Part shown: in pieces, positions 6,070 to 7,986 of the stretch
Numbering within the stretch: the first letter of the stretch is position 1
Layout of the letters: every line of letters begins with the position of its first letter
Origin: an uncultured Erysipelotrichaceae bacterium
Lineage (GTDB): Bacteria > Bacillota_I > Bacilli_A > Erysipelotrichales > Erysipelotrichaceae
Direction: 5' to 3'
NCBI GenBank assembly: GCA_902796525.1
Contig: CADBPB010000182.1
Coordinates: forward strand, 1-7,986
DNA: 7,986 nt
Translations under genes and position numbers: made by a program
Notes under the pieces: generated by a model
Told to the model about the DNA's origin: nothing
Databases searched by the model: none
Seen by the model: the letters and a program-made list of their open reading frames with translations, nothing else

Positions 6070-6099
6070 ATTCTATCACAAGAGCATTTTCTTTTTCAA
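6070..6099 (-). promoter_or_regulatory. Promoter of tRNA-His
   Basis: On the minus strand there is a -35 TTGAAA (6099-6094), an 18-nt spacer and an extended -10 TGATAGAAT (-10 TAGAAT at 6075-6070). Transcription would begin near 6063, about 6 nt before the tRNA. The -35 starts 4 nt after the transporter stop codon. Confidence 0.75.
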
Positions 6100-6103
6100 T
6101 CAT

Positions 6104-7735
6104 TCAAATGACTTCGTTGTGATCCATATCGCTTTCGCACAGACTCTCTGCGACGTTCATGATATGATCGCCGATCCTTTCGATATCGATCAGCAGTTCA
6201 GCATAGATAACGCCCGACTTCGCGCCTTCCGCGGTATCCTGCATCCTTTTGATCTCGACATCCCTGTATCTATAGCACAGTTCGTCCAGCCTGTCTTCAT
6301 TCTCGCTGATTTTCTCCAGCAAAGATCCATCCCCCGTTTCGATGATCATGTTGATCACATGCAGGCTGTCCATGACAGTTTCGATCAAACGATGCAGTTC
6401 GTCATGTGTTCCCACCGAGAAAACAAGATCTTCCTTTACCATTGCGTCTCCGGCCTGGGCGATATTCAAAGCATGATCCGACATCCTCTCCAGATCCATA
6501 TTGATCGAGAAGAGCTTGACAGCCTGTCTGGCTTCTTCCATATTGGTGTTGCTGTGCATCAGCAGCAGGAGGTTGCGGGATATGCCTCTGTGGATCGTAT
6601 TGACTTCTTTCTCGGTTTCAGCCACTTCATCCACCGCTGAATGATGTTCCAGAATCGCCATCAGGCTTTTCTGTATGCCTGCTTCCACCAGATCCAGCAT
6701 ATTGTTGATTTCGATATTGATACCGTAAATATTGAACGCCGTATTGTTTTCAATATTGGCGGCCTGTTTCACTTCCGGCTGCAGTTTCTTTTCCGTGCCC
6801 TGATCCGGAATGATCAGATAGGCGATCTTCGATAACGCTTTGGCAAACGGGAACAGGACCGTCGAAGTGATCACATTGGTGATCGTATGCATCATGGCGA
6901 TCTGCCGCACGACACTGCCCGGAGCGATCATTTCATACCATCGATCGAACGGAAGGAAAGAATAGAGGACCGTAAAAAGAATCGCATTGCAGAGATTGAA
7001 GGTAAAATTGATGATCGAAACGCGCTTGGCATCCCGATTGAAGCTCAACGATGCCAGCATCGCTGTCGTGCAGGATCCGATGTTCTGGCCCAGGTTGAAA
7101 AACATGACATCCTTGATGCCAACCAGACCTCCCTTGGCCAGAGACTGGATGATACCTAAAGAAGCGCTTGAGGACTGGACGATCGTTGTCAGCACGAAAC
7201 CGATCAGGATACCGAAAAGCGGATTCCGCATCTCCGATAGAAGTTTCAGGAAAAACGGAGAACTTCCCAATGGTTTCAAACCGCCTGACATCGTATCCAT
7301 GCCGATAAAGATGAAACCCAAACCCATCATGATCTCGCCGATCGCATTGAGCTTGTCGTTCTTGACGAACATGATCAGGCATACGCCGATAAAAGCCAGG
7401 AAAGGCGCAACGAGACCGACATCCAGTGCCATCAGATGGCCGGTGATCGTCGTACCGACGTTGCTGCCGAGAATGACATAGACCGTCTGGGCGACTTTCA
7501 TGATGCCGGCATTGACAAAACTCACCAGCATGCTGGTGGTGGCGCCGGAAGACTGTACCAGGGCCGTCACAAGCATTCCCGAAAGCAAAGCGACGACCGG
7601 TTTCTTGGTCAGTTTTTCCAGAAAATCCTGAAGTTTCCCTCCGGCCATATGCTTAAAGCCGCTTCCCATGACTTCCATGCCATACAGGAAGATGGCCAGA
7701 CCGCTTAAGACCGCAAGGATATCTTTAAATTTCAT
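6104..7735 (-). CDS. Na+/phosphate cotransporter, NptA/PNaS type, with PhoU-like domain (543 aa)
   Basis: This inner-membrane protein of the Na/Pi cotransporter family is expected to couple phosphate uptake to sodium entry. The N-terminal half (about 4-315) is hydrophobic, with the two inverted repeats typical of the family: QSSGATTS (61-68) with GSNVGTT (90-96), and QSSSAS (187-192) with GQNIGSCTTA (216-225). The C-terminal part (about 340-530) is soluble and helical like PhoU, with paired motifs LERMSDHALNIA and IERIGDHIMNVA. The length agrees with the family (about 540-560 aa). Longer starts (TTG 7774, ATG 7750) exist in frame. However, 7774-7746 reads as a promoter, and homologous proteins begin close to KFKDILAVLSGLAIFLYGM, so ATG 7735 is chosen. 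No good ribosome site precedes it (only GAG directly adjacent). No terminator separates it from tRNA-His. No PhoB-type site or other regulator site was recognised. Confidence 0.9.
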   Translation of the reverse strand: MKFKDILAVLSGLAIFLYGMEVMGSGFKHMAGGKLQDFLEKLTKKPVVALLSGMLVTALVQSSGATTSMLVSFVNAGIMKVAQTVYVILGSNVGTTITGHLMALDVGLVAPFLAFIGVCLIMFVKNDKLNAIGEIMMGLGFIFIGMDTMSGGLKPLGSSPFFLKLLSEMRNPLFGILIGFVLTTIVQSSSASLGIIQSLAKGGLVGIKDVMFFNLGQNIGSCTTAMLASLSFNRDAKRVSIINFTFNLCNAILFTVLYSFLPFDRWYEMIAPGSVVRQIAMMHTITNVITSTVLFPFAKALSKIAYLIIPDQGTEKKLQPEVKQAANIENNTAFNIYGINIEINNMLDLVEAGIQKSLMAILEHHSAVDEVAETEKEVNTIHRGISRNLLLLMHSNTNMEEARQAVKLFSINMDLERMSDHALNIAQAGDAMVKEDLVFSVGTHDELHRLIETVMDSLHVINMIIETGDGSLLEKISENEDRLDELCYRYRDVEIKRMQDTAEGAKSGVIYAELLIDIERIGDHIMNVAESLCESDMDHNEVI

Positions 7736-7745
7736 CTCTGTTTTA

Positions 7746-7774
7746 ATCATAACAAAAATGCTGATGATAAACAA
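7746..7774 (-). promoter_or_regulatory. Promoter of the Na+/phosphate cotransporter gene
   Basis: On the minus strand there is a -35 TTGTTT (7774-7769, three of six bases), a 17-nt spacer and an extended -10 TGTTATGAT (-10 TATGAT at 7751-7746). The start is predicted near 7739, only 4 nt before the ATG at 7735. Confidence 0.55.
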
Positions 7775-7792
7775 AAACCAGTCCGAACAATC

Positions 7793-7820
7793 AAAAAAGC
7801 CTATCCCTGGGGATAGGCTT
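7793..7820 (-). terminator. Strong intrinsic terminator after the zinc-ribbon gene
   Basis: A perfect 10-bp stem AAGCCTATCC/GGATAGGCTT (7797-7806 with 7811-7820) has a 4-nt loop and is followed on the minus strand by a T-run at 7798-7793. It lies 21 nt after the stop of the right-edge gene and isolates it from the transporter promoter. Confidence 0.92.
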
Positions 7821-7841
7821 GTCTGTGATCTTAAAAACCTT

Positions 7842-7986
7842 TTAGACCAGCTGTTTGCCGCAGCTCGGGCAGAAGTTCGCGCCTGCCGGAACCGGTTTAC
7901 CGCAGAATGGGCAGTAACCGCCGGAAGCGTCTCCGCTCTGCGTATTCTGGATCAGACCGGAAGCGACATTCTGAGCCATATTGACG
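7842..7986 (-). CDS. C-terminal fragment of a zinc-ribbon protein (47 aa, runs off the window)
   Basis: This minus-strand reading frame is open to the right edge and ends at TAA (7844-7842). The visible 47 residues begin VNMAQNVASGLIQ, then a Gly/Ser linker, and end in a zinc ribbon CPFCGKPVPAGANFCPSCG: two CxxC knuckles at 25/28 and 39/42, which bind one zinc ion. Such a C-terminal ribbon after an MAQN-like stretch is seen in some Firmicutes SPFH/virion-core-like proteins, but the fragment is too short to assign. An ATG at 7980 could start a 45-aa protein. No ribosome site is visible in the few bases left, so a longer gene continuing outside is more likely. Confidence 0.8.
   Translation of the reverse strand, partial: VNMAQNVASGLIQNTQSGDASGGYCPFCGKPVPAGANFCPSCGKQLV

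Noticed and set aside
6119..6640. 173-aa plus-strand ORF opposite the PhoU-like domain
   Set aside because: It is a shadow of the transporter's soluble domain. Its His/Asp/Phe-rich composition is typical of antisense frames.
1..7986. Mobile elements, CRISPR arrays, toxin-antitoxin or defence genes
   Set aside because: I saw no transposase, integrase, direct-repeat/spacer pattern or defence-type domain. The only in-gene repetition is the 99-bp period of the ankyrin repeats.

Overview
The window looks like chromosomal DNA of a Bacillota (Firmicutes) bacterium. The supporting signs are AGGAGG-type ribosome sites, short intrinsic terminators with U-tracts, TGn-extended -10 promoters, a tRNA-His with an encoded CCA, and protein families common in anaerobic gut Firmicutes. 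A member of the Erysipelotrichia or Clostridia is plausible, but that is a guess from style, not a marker-based call. No insertion sequence, phage gene, CRISPR array or rRNA is visible. Seven protein genes, one tRNA and one probable 24-codon small ORF fill the window.

Positions 1-2912 form one minus-strand unit, read right to left. A promoter (2883-2912) is followed by a 24-codon ORF (2789-2863), an intrinsic terminator (2754-2781), a seven-repeat ankyrin protein (2051-2725), an EF-G-like GTPase (28-2040) and a final terminator at 1-29. A short translated ORF and a terminator lying between the promoter and the first large gene have the layout of a transcription attenuator. Because the downstream product is an EF-G-family GTPase, this leader is the most interesting part of the window.

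Positions 2916-4530 hold a divergent pair. On the minus strand is a YgjP/DUF45-type zinc metallopeptidase-like protein, whose extended -10 lies so close to its ATG that the mRNA may be leaderless. On the plus strand is a metallo-beta-lactamase-fold hydrolase of the dihydropterin-synthase-like group. The hydrolase is followed after 32 nt by lysA (4563-5816, diaminopimelate decarboxylase), so the two probably form an operon. It ends at a plus-strand terminator at 5897-5930.

Positions 5941-7774 are a minus-strand unit: an NptA-type Na+/phosphate cotransporter with a C-terminal PhoU-like domain, then tRNA-His(GTG) with its own promoter, then a terminator. No terminator separates the transporter from the tRNA, so read-through is likely. 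The right edge (7842-7986) carries the C-terminal 47 residues of a minus-strand protein ending in a four-cysteine zinc ribbon, followed by a strong terminator.

In short, the window is mostly housekeeping: translation, lysine/cell-wall precursor supply and phosphate transport. The unusual parts are the attenuator-like leader, the ankyrin/EF-G-like gene pair, and promoter placements that predict leaderless or near-leaderless messages.
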